Shown here one piece after another: positions 1 to 12,110 of a stretch of 64,000 nt of DNA (its first letter is position 1; every line of letters begins with the position of its first letter). The notes below the pieces were generated by a model that saw only the letters and a program-made list of their open reading frames with translations, ran no database searches and was not told where the DNA came from. A program made the translations under genes and the position numbers. Source of the DNA: Guadua angustifolia (lineage: Eukaryota > Streptophyta > Magnoliopsida > Poales > Poaceae); assembly GCA_036346375.1 (NCBI GenBank), contig CM070502.1, forward strand, positions 24,646,114 to 24,710,113, given 5' to 3'.

Positions 1-1427
1 AAAAGACATGGTGAAGAAGGTTGTAAACTTCATATATTGTCTTTGCATTGATTGCACCAATCTCAAGAGATTTAACAACTCAGCTCAAATTGAGGATCAC
101 CTGATTTGATGTGACTTCGTGAGGAACTACACATGTTGCATCCATCATGGGGAGACTAGTAGTGCCTTCTAGTATGCAACGAAGAAATGGTGGAACCCGA
201 TGATAAGTTGCAGTGTAATATGTTTGAGGAGGATAATTTGGAGCAAATGTTGCGGGATGTGGAGGGAAATTACACGAAAAGAAAGTTTGAAAAGTTTAAA
301 AGCTTAATGGAAAGCGATGCCAAACCGCTGTTCTCGGGTTGTAAAGCGGAATACACCAAGCTGAGTTCGGTCCTTGCATTGTTCGAACTGAAGGCAAAAC
401 ACCGTTGGACAGATACAAGTTTCAATGCACTTCTATTTCTTCTATCGAATCTGCTTCCACAAGGAAACAAGTTGCCAACAAGTATTTATGAAGCGAAGAA
501 ACTACTATGTCCCATAGGAATGGAAATAGAAAGGATATATGTATGTCCGAATGATTGCATCTTGTACCGTGACGTGCATCAGGAGTTGCATATTTGTCTA
601 GTTTGTGGTGTGCCCCGGTACAAACAAAAAGAGACACGTAATGACAAGAAGCATAGGAGCCGGACTGACGACAGTGAAGAAGGGTCACTAAAGGTGCATC
701 AGCTAATGTATTGTGATACTTGCCCATCATTCCCTATTTGGAGTGGTTATTTGCAAATTCTAAAGAGGCAAAATTGTTGCGTTGGCATTATGAGTCTCGA
801 AAGGAAGATGGCAAACTGAGACATCCTGCTGATTCAGCTCAATGGAGAAACATCGATCGGAAACATGAAGAGTTCGGTGCCGAAATGAGAAACATAAGAT
901 ATGGCTTTATACGGATGGAATGAATCCGTTTGGTAACATGAGCAGTTGTTACAACACCTGGCCAGTTTTGTTGTGTATCTATAATCTCCCTCCTTGGCTG
1001 TGCATGAAGTGGAAGTATATCATGATGTCGTTGCTAATCTCGGGACCCAAACAGTCAGGAAATGATATTGATGTGTACCTTACTCCACTAATCGAGGATT
1101 TGGTTAAACCATGGAACGATGTGGTTGTGGTGTGGGATGCGTACAAAAGAGAGCACTTTACCCTACGGGCAATGGTATTTTGTACCATAAATGATTTCCC
1201 AGCCCTTGGTAATTTGGCGAGGTATAGTACGAAAAGAGCCAAAGCGTGTCTTATTTGTGAAGAGGACACTGACAGCTGTTGGTCGCCGAATTCCAAGAAA
1301 ACTATGTATATGGGTCACCGTAGATTTCTACCTCGCAGTCATCGATACCGTAAGATGGATGACAAATTTGATGAGAAGAGGGAAGTTCGTTTGGCCCCTG
1401 AAGGATCAAGTTGGCCTAGAGGGGTAA
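1..1427 (+). pseudogene. CACTA (En/Spm) TNP2-like transposase, N-terminal half, decayed
   Basis: Translated pieces read like the TNP2 transposase of plant CACTA elements. They include a cysteine-rich N-terminal stretch, the segment around LLPQGNKLPTSIYEAKK (about 435-500), a CPNDC...CLVCGVPRY zinc-binding-like region (about 545-625), and the SGPKQSGNDIDVYLTPLIED block (about 1040-1100) followed by an AMVFCTINDFPALGNLA block. The frame is broken: the first 186 bases contain in-frame stops, and the frame changes between about 780 and 920. The coding similarity stops near 1427 and resumes at about 3125. The element starts left of the window, and its right end appears to be the terminus at 3800-4116. 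It is not expected to make an active transposase. The family call is firm; the exact boundaries are not. Confidence 0.9.
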
Positions 1428-3124
1428 ATAAGCAATTTTTTCAAATTTCAACTTCTTAGTTACAAGATGAATTGCTTGCTTAAGCGGATAGCTAATAACA
1501 GTAAAATAACAGAATGTAAAGCACCAGCAATAACAGTAGCGAAAAGCAACTCAACAGTAAGAAAGAGCACAAAAGAGACACGAATTTACCCCGTGGTTCG
1601 GAGCCACTCTCCTACTCCACGTTAGAGAACTTCTCTTGAAGTATAGCTCCTCCAAAGCTAGTGCAGTAGCTTTGGTCTTCACTCAGGGTAACTTTTTCAC
1701 CACTCCGGTCAGGTGAGTTCCAAACCTCTCACAACAAGGTGGCCTTCCACAAACACCTTTGGACATGTCTCACCTTCACAGCCTCCAAGCCATCTAGGAT
1801 CACTAAGACCCAAGAGTAATAGACCCTACAAAAGCCCTGTCTCTTGGTTCAATCGCAATAGTACAACTAGACTTAAACTTGGAGCTAAAAACTTAAGGAA
1901 GTGAAGTTTTTAAGAGTTTTAAGTGAAGCTCAGTCTCCTTGAAGGAATGAATATTCTAAGGATGCTAAAATGTCAAGGAGATCAAAAAATTATGTGGTAG
2001 ATGTCTCAAGAAATGCTTATATAGGCATTTGGACAGGAAATAGCCGTTGCACCTACCATTGTGACTGTTGGACGTGTTAGAGTGTCAAAATTCAGCCTAA
2101 CATATTTTCCACGGACTTAGCAAAATAATCTAGTGATACTTGTTCTGTGTACCCCGGACCAATTTCGGCTATTCACGCCGGACCAAAAAATTTGGTCCGT
2201 CGTACATGGGAAAAATGAAAGATTTTGGTCCGTCAAAGCAATGAGAGATATACACTTGCGCTAGACCGAGTAATTTGGTCCACCGTAGATGTATTTCAAG
2301 GATAGTATGCCAACGGATTTTTCAACTAAGACAAAAGCCTTTACCGAGAGAAACACTTTTGCGTCGGACTGATAATTTTGAGTTAGGAAAATTGGTCCGG
2401 CGTGAATGGTGTGCGCTCGGTTTGCTTCTTATCAAAGAAACTTCCACCACGGACTGAAAAAATATGGTCCGGCAAGGATTTGAGAATTTTATCAAGTATC
2501 CTGGACTAATATATTTGGTCCACCGCGAATGAGATTTCACAGAGTTTTATCTTGCGGACTTTCTTTCGGACAAGGAAGCACTAACCGAGAGAATTACAAC
2601 TACGCCGGACTAAAGTAAGAGAAGGCGGAAGTCGGTTCGGCGTGAAAGGGAAAACCTCGGTTAGGGTGCAAGTCTTTTAGAGCCAAACTTAAAAGGATTG
2701 GTTTGGCGAAAGAAGGTATCTGGCTAAGGTTGCCCCGGACTTAAGAAATAAGAAGTGAAGTTTTATTCGGGAAGACATTTATGTTGAAGGAGGGATTTTT
2801 AATTCAAGGATAGATGATATAGCAATTTTTAACTCCAAGCAATTCTAATTTGTCTTAGCATTGTAAACCAATTTACTAGCTTGTGCACAGTCCCCCTTCA
2901 TAGTACGGCTAAAAGAAATAATCCTAGCTACTTGGCTTGAATCACCTTCCAAGCCAAAAACTAGTAACAAGACACCCTATCCTTGTCATTTGAGTAGACT
3001 TTTGATGCACCAACCAATATCCTTCATAGCTTCGAAATTATTGACTTAGTCATCAGCACCAAAACCATATCATTAACACAAAATAAACAATTAGGGAGCC
3101 TAGATGCTATCAGCCCCGCAGACT
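1428..3124. other. Non-coding segment interrupting the CACTA transposase (intron or nested insertion)
   Basis: This stretch separates two collinear TNP2 fragments. A GT donor is possible at 1426 and a CAG acceptor near 3119, so it could be a long intron, but its content looks like a nested repeat. There is a TACCCCGTGGTTCGG-type segment near 1588 and a cluster of short hairpins at 2150-2640. No convincing ORF was found. I could not find a target-site duplication that would prove an insertion. Confidence 0.5.
2150..2640. repeat. Cluster of short GGAC(C)...GGTCC hairpins
   Basis: At least five spaced motifs have the form GGAC-A/T-rich-GGTCC, for example GGACCAAAAAATTTGGTCC near 2183, a GACCG...TTTGGTCC form near 2265, GGACTGAAAAAATATGGTCC near 2452 and GGACTAATATATTTGGTCC near 2504. 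Each can fold on itself and they are separated by unrelated bases. Function is unknown; probably internal structure of a decayed transposon. Confidence 0.6.
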
Positions 3125-3598
3125 ATGACTAGAAGGCAAGTATATTCACATGTGGAGGATATTGACGTTCAATATGGAAAGAGCCGTAAATCTGTTCGTC
3201 CCAGAACTATATGGAAGAAAAGATCAATATTTTAGGAACTACCATACTGGAAGGAGTTAGATGTACGACACTGTATTTATGTCATGCACGTTGAGAAGCA
3301 TGTCTGCGATAATTTGGTTGGCATCCTGCTGAACATACCTAGGAAGACCAAAGATGGTGTGAATGCTCACCGCAACATGGTATATATGGGAATTAGGCCT
3401 AAGCTTGCAATGATAGAGGAGGATGGAAAAGGTCTGTACATCCCCACTGCATGGAAAAGGTCGTGCACTAATTTCTGGTTTGCAACAGACCAATATTCCC
3501 CAGAAGAGCTTAGACAGCAAAGCACTCAACAACATACGAGATCACTTATGCCAGTTGTACTAGTTAGAAATTATATCGGAGGACGGTAGGTTTATAGA
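3125..3598 (+). pseudogene. CACTA TNP2-like transposase, C-terminal fragment
   Basis: Translation gives an HVEKHVCDNLVGILLNIPRK block followed by TKDGVNAHRNMVYMGIRP. This is the well-known block near the end of the TNP2 domain (HVEKNVCDSLIGTLLNI-type in intact elements). An in-frame stop lies upstream at about 3234, and the frame closes at 3587. It is collinear with the fragment at 1-1427, so both belong to one decayed element. Confidence 0.88.
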
Positions 3599-3799
3599 TC
3601 CTGAAGTATCATACTAGTCCATATGTAAACAATATTAATTAGTACTGCTTGTTAAGCATACTTATATTGTATATTGTTACTGATTGTTAATCATGCTTAT
3701 GTTGTACTGATTGTTAAGCATGCTTATGTTGTATATTATCACCGAATTTAATATGTGTTGTAATTAAAGTGTTTGTGTTTTGTGAATGTGATATATGCA

Positions 3800-4116
3800 T
3801 TCATGTGGAACCGATTCTAATGACACTCATCAGAATCGGTTTTATATAAGAACCGATTGTGATGACAATATCATCATAATCGGCTTATAAAAATAATCGA
3901 TTCTGTTGAGAGCTCATCACGATCGGTTCCACATAACAACCGATTCTATTGACTATATCATCACAATCGGTTTATTAAAAGAACTAATTGTGACAATCAG
4001 ACCAAAACCGACCGTGATAGCGCATCGTCATCATTATCGAAAGACTTTGTATCACCACTAGAACTGACTGTAATGACAAAAAAGAGCCGATTCTGATGTA
4101 CAATCCTGTAGTAATG
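3800..4116. repeat. CACTA right terminus with subterminal repeats (unit A)
   Basis: Alternating direct and inverted motifs of the type AACCGATTNTGATGA and TCATCANAATCGGTT are packed through this segment, as in CACTA subterminal regions. The segment ends in CCTGTAGTAATG, which reversed reads CATTACTACAGG, a one-base variant of the CACTACTACAGG-type terminus. It follows the TNP2 fragments in the right position and orientation to be the end of that element. Confidence 0.75.
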
Positions 4117-4376
4117 ACGTCATACGTTTTTAGCTTTGTCATTTTTGTTTGTCTCGCATCTCTACCATACACTATAAAGAATGAGAAAGGGATTGTTAGA
4201 ATAAGTATTATATTTTTATTAGTTAATTTATTTATTATAGGTTTTTTTGTTAGAAATTGTTTAGAGGTGAAAGGGGATGTGATAAGAGGTGAGGGAAAGC
4301 TGTAAAGTTGAAGAGTATATTATTCACTACCATTAATTTCTTTTAAAAGAGTTTAGATATTAAAGCAAACAAAGTA

Positions 4377-4584
4377 GGGACTGTTTGGTAGAGCTACAGA
4401 TCTCAGTTTCATCTAAGATCTGAAACTTATATACTAAAATAAAGTGAATTAAGTTTATATTTTTGTCTAAAATGTAAATAAGATAATCCATCTAAACACT
4501 CTTAATTTACCTACAGCTTCAGTTCTACGGACCTGATGAAGTTAGAAATACACTGGTAAAACTAAAGCTCTATCAAACACACCG
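4377..4584. mobile_element. Tourist-like MITE (unit A copy)
   Basis: The terminal inverted repeats resemble GGGACTGTTTGGTAGAGCT and AGCTCTATCAAACACACC, flanked by GTA on both sides (4374-4376 and 4585-4587). The same element sits at the same place in units B and C, so it was present before those duplications. It lies about 240 bp upstream of the CNR pseudogene start. Confidence 0.75.
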
Positions 4585-4824
4585 GTAATAAGTAATCATA
4601 GTCAACACTTATGCTTTGATATTTATCCGACTTTCAAAAAGGTGGACAACACTTTTCGTGCGCCACGATGGCATCGCCAGGCGTTAAGGCCCCGCCTCGC
4701 CGATAAACACGCTGCCCGGACGAGACCACCTACCGCTCGGTTCTCGCCAACGTGGTGGGGTAGTTTTTTGTTTTGTTCTTTGTTTCCGGAGAGGTTTGGG
4801 TGCCGCCGCCGCGGTCTGCGCGCC

Positions 4825-6974
4825 ATGTACCCGGTCGAGGATGTCGCATTGCCGGGCGACGGCATCCCCATGAGCGGCGCGGCAAAGACGTATTACCAGC
4901 AATGGCGCCACCGCCGCTGCAGCAGCAGCGCGCCGCCGCAGCTGGTCCACCACCCGCGATCGCTTCGACGATCGCGAAATCAGAAGACCGACGATCGAAG
5001 CGACCATGTAAAATTCACATGTACGCATGCTTCGCGGCTGAATCGCGCCGCTGCGATGCATGTACGCTGTATGAGCCGAGGTCGCGGACGCGCTGCTCGT
5101 GCCGTGCATCACGCTCGGCAGATCGCGGAGATCATCGACCGGGGTCGACGCAGTGTATGCGAGCGAGGGCGCCAGACACGCCATCATGCCGCTCACGGGT
5201 GCCGCAGCATCTACTTTGCTTCTACCGCGCTAAGATGCGCAAGCAAGACGGATCGCAAGAGAAGCCGGCGTTGATTGCGTGATCCATCGCCGCCGCGAGC
5301 CTCAAGGCTCGCCAGAGTACCGCGAGCTCAAGAAGAGAGGATTCGACATGCACCTAGGTACTGACATACCTTAACCCTCACCTGCCTATGCCCAAATGGC
5401 TGGGCGCCTTCATGCCTTGCCGCGCAAACAAACATTACAACACGTTCGGCTTCTAGGGTGTTCATAGACGCCTTAGAGCATCTCCAAGAGGAGCCCTAAA
5501 TAGATTGCTAATTGTAATTATAGGGCTTTGATGGAAAAAAAGCACTCCAACAGAGGTTGTATTTTGAGAAAAATTATCAAAATAGGTTTAGGACTCGGAG
5601 CCCTGTTGCTATATTTGGCAACGCTCCTCTCCAGCCCCATCCTATTCGCGCGTTTAGGGTCTAATTGCTGGAGTCAATAGTTATCTTGAGCCCTAATTCT
5701 TTTAGTTTAGGCCCTATTTTGAGGTATAGGACTCCGTTTTAAGGCATGATTGTTGGAGATGCTCTTAGGAAGTGTAACCGTTGAAAATCATTACTTATCC
5801 ATAGTTTTCTATATCTTGTTTTTTTTAAATCTAGCCTCTCGCATATGTATTTTAAAATTTGTCTCCCTCCTCACTGCGAAAGACTCTGCCGGTAATAACT
5901 ATCCCCTACCACGCCCGTAGAGTGCGGAAGCTGACTAGCAGCACGACAGGAGCTTGTTGCCACGCCGGGGTAGCGTGGAAGTCACCCTTCCGCGGTGGAC
6001 TATACTGCTTCCACGGTCTATCGAGCTCCTGGGGTGTCGACTAGCTTCCACGCTCCCCAAACGCGGTAGGAGACATGTGTCGGTTGTTGAGCCTTCTGCG
6101 ATAGGAAAGGGCCTAAATTTATAAATACACGTGCGGGGTTATATTCGAAAAAAAATAAGATACAAGTGTTGGATAAACCATGTTTCAACGTGTTTTAGCG
6201 AAAGTACTGTACATATGTCCTGATCAAGGCTTCACGACGGTGAATTTTCACAGAATTTCACTTAAAGATTTCTTTAATTCGATCTTTTCGCTTTGTCTTG
6301 CCAGATTCAAATGTGTTTCGACACGTATGATCAGACATCAGAAGAATGCACTAATGTCGTATTCATACGCCATCGTGCATATATATATTTCTGATGGATT
6401 GGTCATGGGAAGCTTTGTTTAATTTAGTCCGAACCGTACTTCATTTGTTTATAAATATAAGGTCTATGGTTTAAATGATTTTGTTTATAAATATAAGACT
6501 TATATTAATATATAGGTTTTTCATACTTATACCTCCTATTTATTATTTCTCAACTTTATGTATCTATTAATTACCTCAAAGTATTATCTTAAAGACAATT
6601 AAGTGAGGTATCTATGTTATTTTCTTTTCAATTTCATCGTTATCTTAATCTCTGTAAAGTCAAAATACGTTATGTATTTCTAAACGGAGTGAGTACCGCT
6701 CTATCATCTTTTGAGCAATTACACGTAATGCGCTCGATGGTCGATCGGTCATTTGCCAATCACCACCGCTAATGAATTTGATGATGATCGCTAGCGCTTA
6801 GATTATCGGGTCACTACAAGAGGCATCGGTATCATTATTTATCGAGCTCGTAACGTAGTACTAGTAGCAGTGCTAATGTTGCCATCGGTTTTGTGCGTAA
6901 TGGCATGCAAACTTGAGAGGCAGGCGATCGCGCGCACCATGCCACCCCACCTGCACCCAAAGATGACCCGTTGA
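4825..6974 (+). pseudogene. CNR/PLAC8 pseudogene, copy A
   Basis: Homologous over its full length to the intact CNR gene at 28235-30134. Exon 1 begins MYPVEDVALPGDGIPMSG and then loses frame through several short deletions. The intron 1 donor (GTAAG in the intact copy) has become CAGAAG. Exon 2 keeps recognisable pieces around the PCITLGRSRRSS and EYRELKKRGFDMHLG regions, in different frames. The exon 3 acceptor GTGCAGGATGG is changed to GTGCGTAATGG. Introns and flanks remain closely similar to the other copies. A 289-bp MITE sits in intron 2. No PLAC8 protein can be made. Confidence 0.92.
5476..5764. mobile_element. PIF/Harbinger-like MITE, private to unit A
   Basis: The terminal inverted repeats are GAGCATCTCCAAGAGGAGCC and its partner ending TTGGAGATGCTC. 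The target duplication is TTA on both sides (5473-5475, 5765-5767). It is absent from the homologous positions in units B, C and D, where the flank reads straight through, so it inserted in copy A after the units separated. Confidence 0.9.
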
Positions 6975-7269
6975 TTCATGCCGTTCGCTTATTCGGTCGT
7001 CTCTCCTAAATAACGCGACGTTATATTTCACTCTCTGAATGAGATGTTCGATCACTAGATGCGTACGTGTAATTCTCCTACGGGTTTGTAAAACAATAAC
7101 AAGTCTGAAACATATGTTGCATTGTACACAAGCTTGTAGAATCGATGTTTATGAAGTCTGAACATCATCCGAGGTTGATTCCCCAAAGTGTCGAATGATC
7201 GCACAAACGCCCTAACACCAGCCTGGGCCCAGGTTTCGCATGGTTACCGCGCTAGTCAGGCCTTGTGTT
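6975..7269. other. Downstream flank of CNR copy A
   Basis: No gene. Conserved 3' flank of the CNR units, with the same words as after copies B, C and D (for example AAATAACGCGACG and CATCATCCGAGGTTGATTCCCC). It probably includes the old 3' UTR. Confidence 0.6.
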
Positions 7270-7689
7270 CTGATGATAGAGTCATTAGAATTTGTTCCAT
7301 ATAAGAATTGATTCTGATGATCCCTCATCAAGGTCATCAGAATCGATTCCACATGTGAAGCCGATTCTGATGACCCTATCATCAGAATCGGTTTTATATA
7401 AGAACCGATAAGAACCGATTGTGATGACAATATCATCATAATCGGTTTATAAAAATAACCAATTCTGTTGAGAGCTCATCACGATCGGTTCCACATAACA
7501 ACCGATTCTAATGATTATATCATCACAATCGGTTTATTAAAAGAACTGATTGTGATGAGACTATCATAATCAGACCAAAACCGACCATGATAGCGTATCC
7601 TCATTATTATCTAAAGACTTTGTATCGCCGCTAGAACTGACTGTAATGACAAAAAAGAGCCGATTCTGATGTACGATCCTGTAGTAATG
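7270..7689. repeat. CACTA terminus (unit B copy)
   Basis: Same subterminal repeat array as 3800-4116, with extra repeats at its left and the same CCTGTAGTAATG end. There is no transposase next to it; the element was cut by the duplication breakpoint. Confidence 0.8.
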
Positions 7690-7950
7690 ACGTCACACAT
7701 TTTTAGCTTTGTCACTTTTGTTTGTCTCGCATCTCTACCATACACTATAAAGAATAAGAAAGGGATTGTTAGAATAAGTATTATATTTTTATTAGTTAAT
7801 TTATTTATTATAGGGTTTTTTTGTTAGAAATTGTTTAGAGGTGGAAGGGGATGTGATAAGAGGTGAGTGAAAGCTGTAAAGTTGAAGAGTATATTATTCA
7901 CTACCATTACTTTCTTTTAAAAGAGTTTAGATATTAAAGCAAACAAAGTA

Positions 7951-8182
7951 GGGCCTGTTTGGTAGAACTCCAAATCTCAGTTTCACCTGAGATCTTAAAC
8001 TTATATACTAAAATAAAGTGAATTAAGTTTATATTTTTGGTCTAAAATGTAAACAAGATAATCTATCTAAACACTATTAATTTATTCACAGTTCCAGCTC
8101 CATGGATTTGATGAAGTTAGAAATACACAGCTTCACTAGATTCATAGATCTGATGAAACTGAAGTCCTACCAAAACAGACCT
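7951..8182. mobile_element. Tourist-like MITE (unit B copy)
   Basis: Ends GGGCCTGTTTGGTAGAACTCC-like and ...GTCCTACCAAAACAGACCT, flanked by GTA at both sides. Orthologous to the elements at 4377-4584 and 11879-12110. Confidence 0.8.
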
Positions 8183-8270
8183 GTAATAAGTAATCATAGT
8201 CAACACTTATGCTTTGATATTTATCCGACTTTCAAATATGTGGACAACACTTTCCGTGCAGTTATGACGG

Positions 8271-8898
8271 TAGGGGTGCAAACGGAGCGGATAATTCCCG
8301 ACCGACCGAAGACCGAATTCGTTTAAAATCCGATTCGAATCCGAAAAATGATATCCGGTTATATCCGGATTCGATCCGGATTCGAATCTGCCTATCCGAA
8401 AAAAATATAGGGTAAGATATGGGAAGAGAAGTATCCGATCCGTATCCGATCCATCCTCGCATATCCGAGATATCCGAAAAATATCAATGTAAATGAGTGC
8501 AATAGATATCCGATAACTGATCCGATAAACATAAACATTCTACATCATATAAGTTCATATGTTGATTGGAATTATACTTGGCCGCATATTATTCTTATAT
8601 AGGGAAAGCAACTATTATTGAATTTGAAACATTTATATGTCTTCAAGGTTCTAGTAAAGTTTTGTGTATTTAATATGCGCGACATATATGGTTTCTGCTT
8701 TCATGCATTATCCGACTAACTATTCAGAATCGAGACTAACCGTGATCCTGAACGATCAGATTCGCCCGTATTCGCTAATCGGTAATCCAGATTCGTATTC
8801 GAATCGCACCGTCCGTATCCGATTCTATATCCGAGAAAAATTTGGAATAGGATACGGAATGAGCGAAATCCGTCCGTATCCGATCCGTTGCACCCCTA
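8271..8898. mobile_element. Non-autonomous hAT element, private to unit B
   Basis: The termini are TAGGGGTGCAAACGGA and ...CCGTTGCACCCCTA. A perfect 8-bp target duplication, TATGACGG, lies at 8263-8270 and 8899-8906. The inner ends are dense in GGATACGGAT/ATCCGATC words. No transposase. Units A and C have one uninterrupted TATGACGG-type site at the same place, so insertion post-dates the A/B/C duplications. Confidence 0.95.
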
Positions 8899-9062
8899 TA
8901 TGACGGCATCGCTTTGTGGCATTGCGTCCTGCCCTCGCCGATAAATACGCGGCCCGAATTGAGACCACCTACCGCTCGGTCTCTTACCACCGGTGGGGTA
9001 GTTTTTTGTTTTGTTCTTTGTTTCGCGAGAGGTTTGGGTGCCGCGCGGCCAAGCCGCGCGCC

Positions 9063-10913
9063 ATGTACCCGGCCGAGGATGTCGCGCCATTGCCGGCGAC
9101 AGTATCCCCATGAGCGCGCGGCGGCAAAGACGCATTACCAGCAGCGCGCCACCGCCTTCGCCGTAAGTAGCGCGCCGCCAAGGGCGTGGTCCACCGCTCG
9201 CGATCGCTTCGACGATCGCGAAATCAGAAGACCGACGATCGAAGCGACCATGTAAAATTCACATGTACGCATGCTTCGGCTGAATCGTGCGCGCGTATGC
9301 ATGTACGCTGCATGAGCCGAGGTCGCGGACGATGCTCGTGCCCGCATCACGCTCGGCAGATCGCGGAGATCATCGACCGGGGTCGACGCGCGGCGGGGCG
9401 AGTGGGGCGCCAGACACGCCATCATGCCGCTCACGGGTGCCAGCATCTACTCGTGCTTCTACCGCGCTAAGATGCGCGAAGACGGATCGCAAGAGAAGCC
9501 GTGGCGCCGATCGCCAGATCCACCGCCGCTGCGAGCCCCAAGGCGCTCGCCAGAGTACCGCGAGCTCAAGAAGAGAGGATTCGACATGCACCAAGGTAAT
9601 CGACATACCTTAACCTCACCGCTTATGCCCAAATGGTCGGGCGCCTTCATGCCTTGCCGCGCAAAACAAACATTACAACACGCTCGCTTCTAGGCGCTCA
9701 TAGACGCTTTAGAAGTGTAACCGCTGAAAATCATTACTTATCCATAGTTTTCTATATCTTGTTTTTTTTAAATCTAGCCTCTCGCATATGTATTTTAAAA
9801 TTTGTCTCCCTCCTCACCGCGAAAGACTCTACCGGTAATAACTATCCCCTACCACGCCCGTAGAGTGCGGAAGGCATTAGCAAAGACGACAGAGCTCGTT
9901 GCCACGCCGGGGTAGCGTGGAAGTCACCCTTCCGCGGTGGACTATACTGCTTCCACGGTCTATCGAGGTCCTGGGGTGTCGACTAGCTTCCACGCTCCCC
10001 AAACACGGTAAGAGACATGTGTCGGTTGTTAAGCCTTCCGCGATAGGAAAGGGCCTAAATTTATAAATACACGTGAGGGGTTATATTCGAAAAAAATAAG
10101 ATACAAGTGTTGGATAAACCATGTTTCAACGTGTTTTAGCGAAAGTACTGTACATATGTCCTGATCAAGGCTTCACGACAGTGAATTTTCACAGAATTTC
10201 ACGAAAGATTTCTTTAATTCGATCTTTTACTTTGCCAGATTCAAACCGGTTTCACATTGTATGATCAAAGATATCAGAAGAATGCACTAATGTCGTATTC
10301 ATACGTCATCAGTGCATTTATATATTTCGGATGGATTGGTCATGGGAAGCTTTGTTTAATTTAGTCCGAACCGTACTTCATTTGTTTATAAATATAAGGT
10401 CTATGGTTTAAATGATTTTGTTTATAAATATAAGACTTATATTAATATATAGGTTTTTCATACTTATACCTCCTATTTATTATTTCTCAACTTTATGTAT
10501 CTATTAATTACCTCAAAGTATTATCTTATAGACAATTAAGTGAGGTATCTATGTTATTTTCTTTTCCATTTCCCTGTTATCTTAATCTCTGTGTAAAGTC
10601 AAAATACGTTATGTATTTCTAAACGGAGTGAGTACCGTTCTATCATCTTTTTGAGCAATTACACATAATGCAGTTCGATGGTCGATCAGTCATTTGCCAA
10701 TCAGTCACCGCTAATGAATTTGATGATGATCTAGCTAGCACCGATTATCGGGTCACCATCGAGGCACCGGTATCGTTATTTATCGAGCTCGTACGTAGTA
10801 CTAGTAGCAGTGCTAATGTTGCCATCGGTTTTGTGCAGATGGCATGCAAACATGGAGAGGCAGGGCACTACGGCGACCATGCCACCCCACCGCACCTGTG
10901 GATGACCCGCTGA
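9063..10913 (+). pseudogene. CNR/PLAC8 pseudogene, copy B
   Basis: Full-length homolog of the intact gene at 28235-30134. Exon 1 starts MYPAEDVAPLPATVSP, showing a frameshift after about 10 codons. It carries the same lost intron 1 donor (AATCAGAAG) and the same GACGGATCGCA variant in exon 2 as copies A and C. Exon 2 pieces and the conserved LKKRGFDMHQG end are present but out of frame with each other. The exon 3 acceptor survives, but one base is lost after it (GCAGATGGCATGC), and the exon has further indels. Non-functional as protein. Confidence 0.92.
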
Positions 10914-11207
10914 TTCATGTCGCTCGCTTATTCTGGTCGTCTCTCCTAAATAACGCGACGCTATATTTCACTCGAATGAGATGTTCGATCACTAGATGCG
11001 TACGTGTAATTCTCCTACGGGTTTGTAAAACAATAACAAGTCTGAAACATATGTTGCATTGTACACAAGCTTGTAGAATCGATGTTTTATGAAGTTTGAA
11101 CATCATCCGAGGTTGATTCCCCAAAGCGTCGAATGATCGCACAAACGCCCTAACACCAGCCTGGGCCCAGGTTTCGCATGGTTACCGCGCTAGTCAGGCC
11201 TTGTGTT
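10914..11207. other. Downstream flank of CNR copy B
   Basis: No gene. Nearly identical to the flanks after the other CNR copies, ending at the CCTTGTGTT breakpoint. Confidence 0.6.
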
Positions 11208-11617
11208 CTGATGATAGAGTCATTAGAATTGGTTCCATATAAGAATTGATTCTGATGATCCCTCATCAAGGTCATCAGAATCGATTCCACATGTGAAGCC
11301 GATTCTGATGACCCTATCATCAGAATCGGTTTTATATAAGAACCGATTGTGATGACAATATCATCATAATCGGTTTATAAAAATAACCGATTCTGTTGAG
11401 AGCTCATCACGATCGGTTCCACATAACAACCGATTCTAATGATTATATCATCACAATCGGTTTATTAAAAGAACTGATTGTGATGAGACTATCATTATCA
11501 GACCAAAACCGATCATGATAGCGTATCCTCATTATTATCTAAAGACTTTGTATCGCCGCTAGAACTGACTGTAATGACAAAAAAGAGCTGATTCTAATGT
11601 ACGATCCTGTAGTAATG
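11208..11617. repeat. CACTA terminus (unit C copy)
   Basis: Third copy of the subterminal array, nearly identical to 7270-7689, again ending CCTGTAGTAATG with no transposase attached. Confidence 0.8.
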
Positions 11618-11878
11618 ACGTCACACATTTTTAGCTTTGTCACTTTTGTTTGTCTCGCATCTCTACCATACACTATAAAGAATAAGAAAGGGATTGTTAG
11701 AATAAGTATTATATTTTTATTAGTTAATTTATTTATTATAGGGTTTTTTTGTTAGAAATTGTTTAGAGGTGGAAGGGGATGTGATAAGAGGTGAGTGAAA
11801 GCTGTAAAGTTGAAGAGTGTATTATTCACTACCATTAATTTCTTTTAAAAGAGTTTAGATATTAAAGCAAACAAAGTA

Positions 11879-12110
11879 GGGCCTGTTTGGTAGAACTCCA
11901 AATCTCAGTTTCACCTGAGATCTTAAACTTATATACTAAAATAAAGTGAATTAAGTTTATATTTTTGGACTAAAATGTAAACAAGATAATCTATCTAAAC
12001 ACCATTAATTTATTCACAGTTCCAGCTCCACGGATTTGATGAAGTTAGACATACACAGCTTCACTAGATTTATAGATCTGATGAAACTGAAGTCCTACCA
12101 AAACAGACCT
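11879..12110. mobile_element. Tourist-like MITE (unit C copy)
   Basis: Same element as 7951-8182, flanked by GTA on both sides. Confidence 0.8.

Larger units (their letters stand above)
3790..7269. repeat. Tandem segmental unit A
   Basis: First of four homologous units. Order: CACTA terminus, about 260 bp of AT-rich sequence, Tourist-like MITE, CNR pseudogene, downstream flank. The unit ends at CCTTGTGTT, where the sequence jumps into the CACTA terminus of unit B. Units C and D continue past the same word into unrelated sequence (14259 and about 30433), which marks it as a duplication breakpoint. The left limit is approximate because A and B begin in different parts of the subterminal repeats. 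Confidence 0.8.
7270..11207. repeat. Tandem segmental unit B
   Basis: Second unit, with the same order as unit A plus a hAT insertion. Both edges are the same junction: CCTTGTGTT joined directly to CTGATGATAGAGTCATTAG. Minus the 628-bp hAT element and its 8-bp duplication, the unit is about 3.3 kb. Confidence 0.85.

Noticed and set aside
4623..5282. Overlapping ORFs of 82-210 aa on both strands
   Set aside because: They are frames through the damaged exons of CNR copy A; none follows the PLAC8 frame for long. The same holds for 8896-9613 and 12036-12879.
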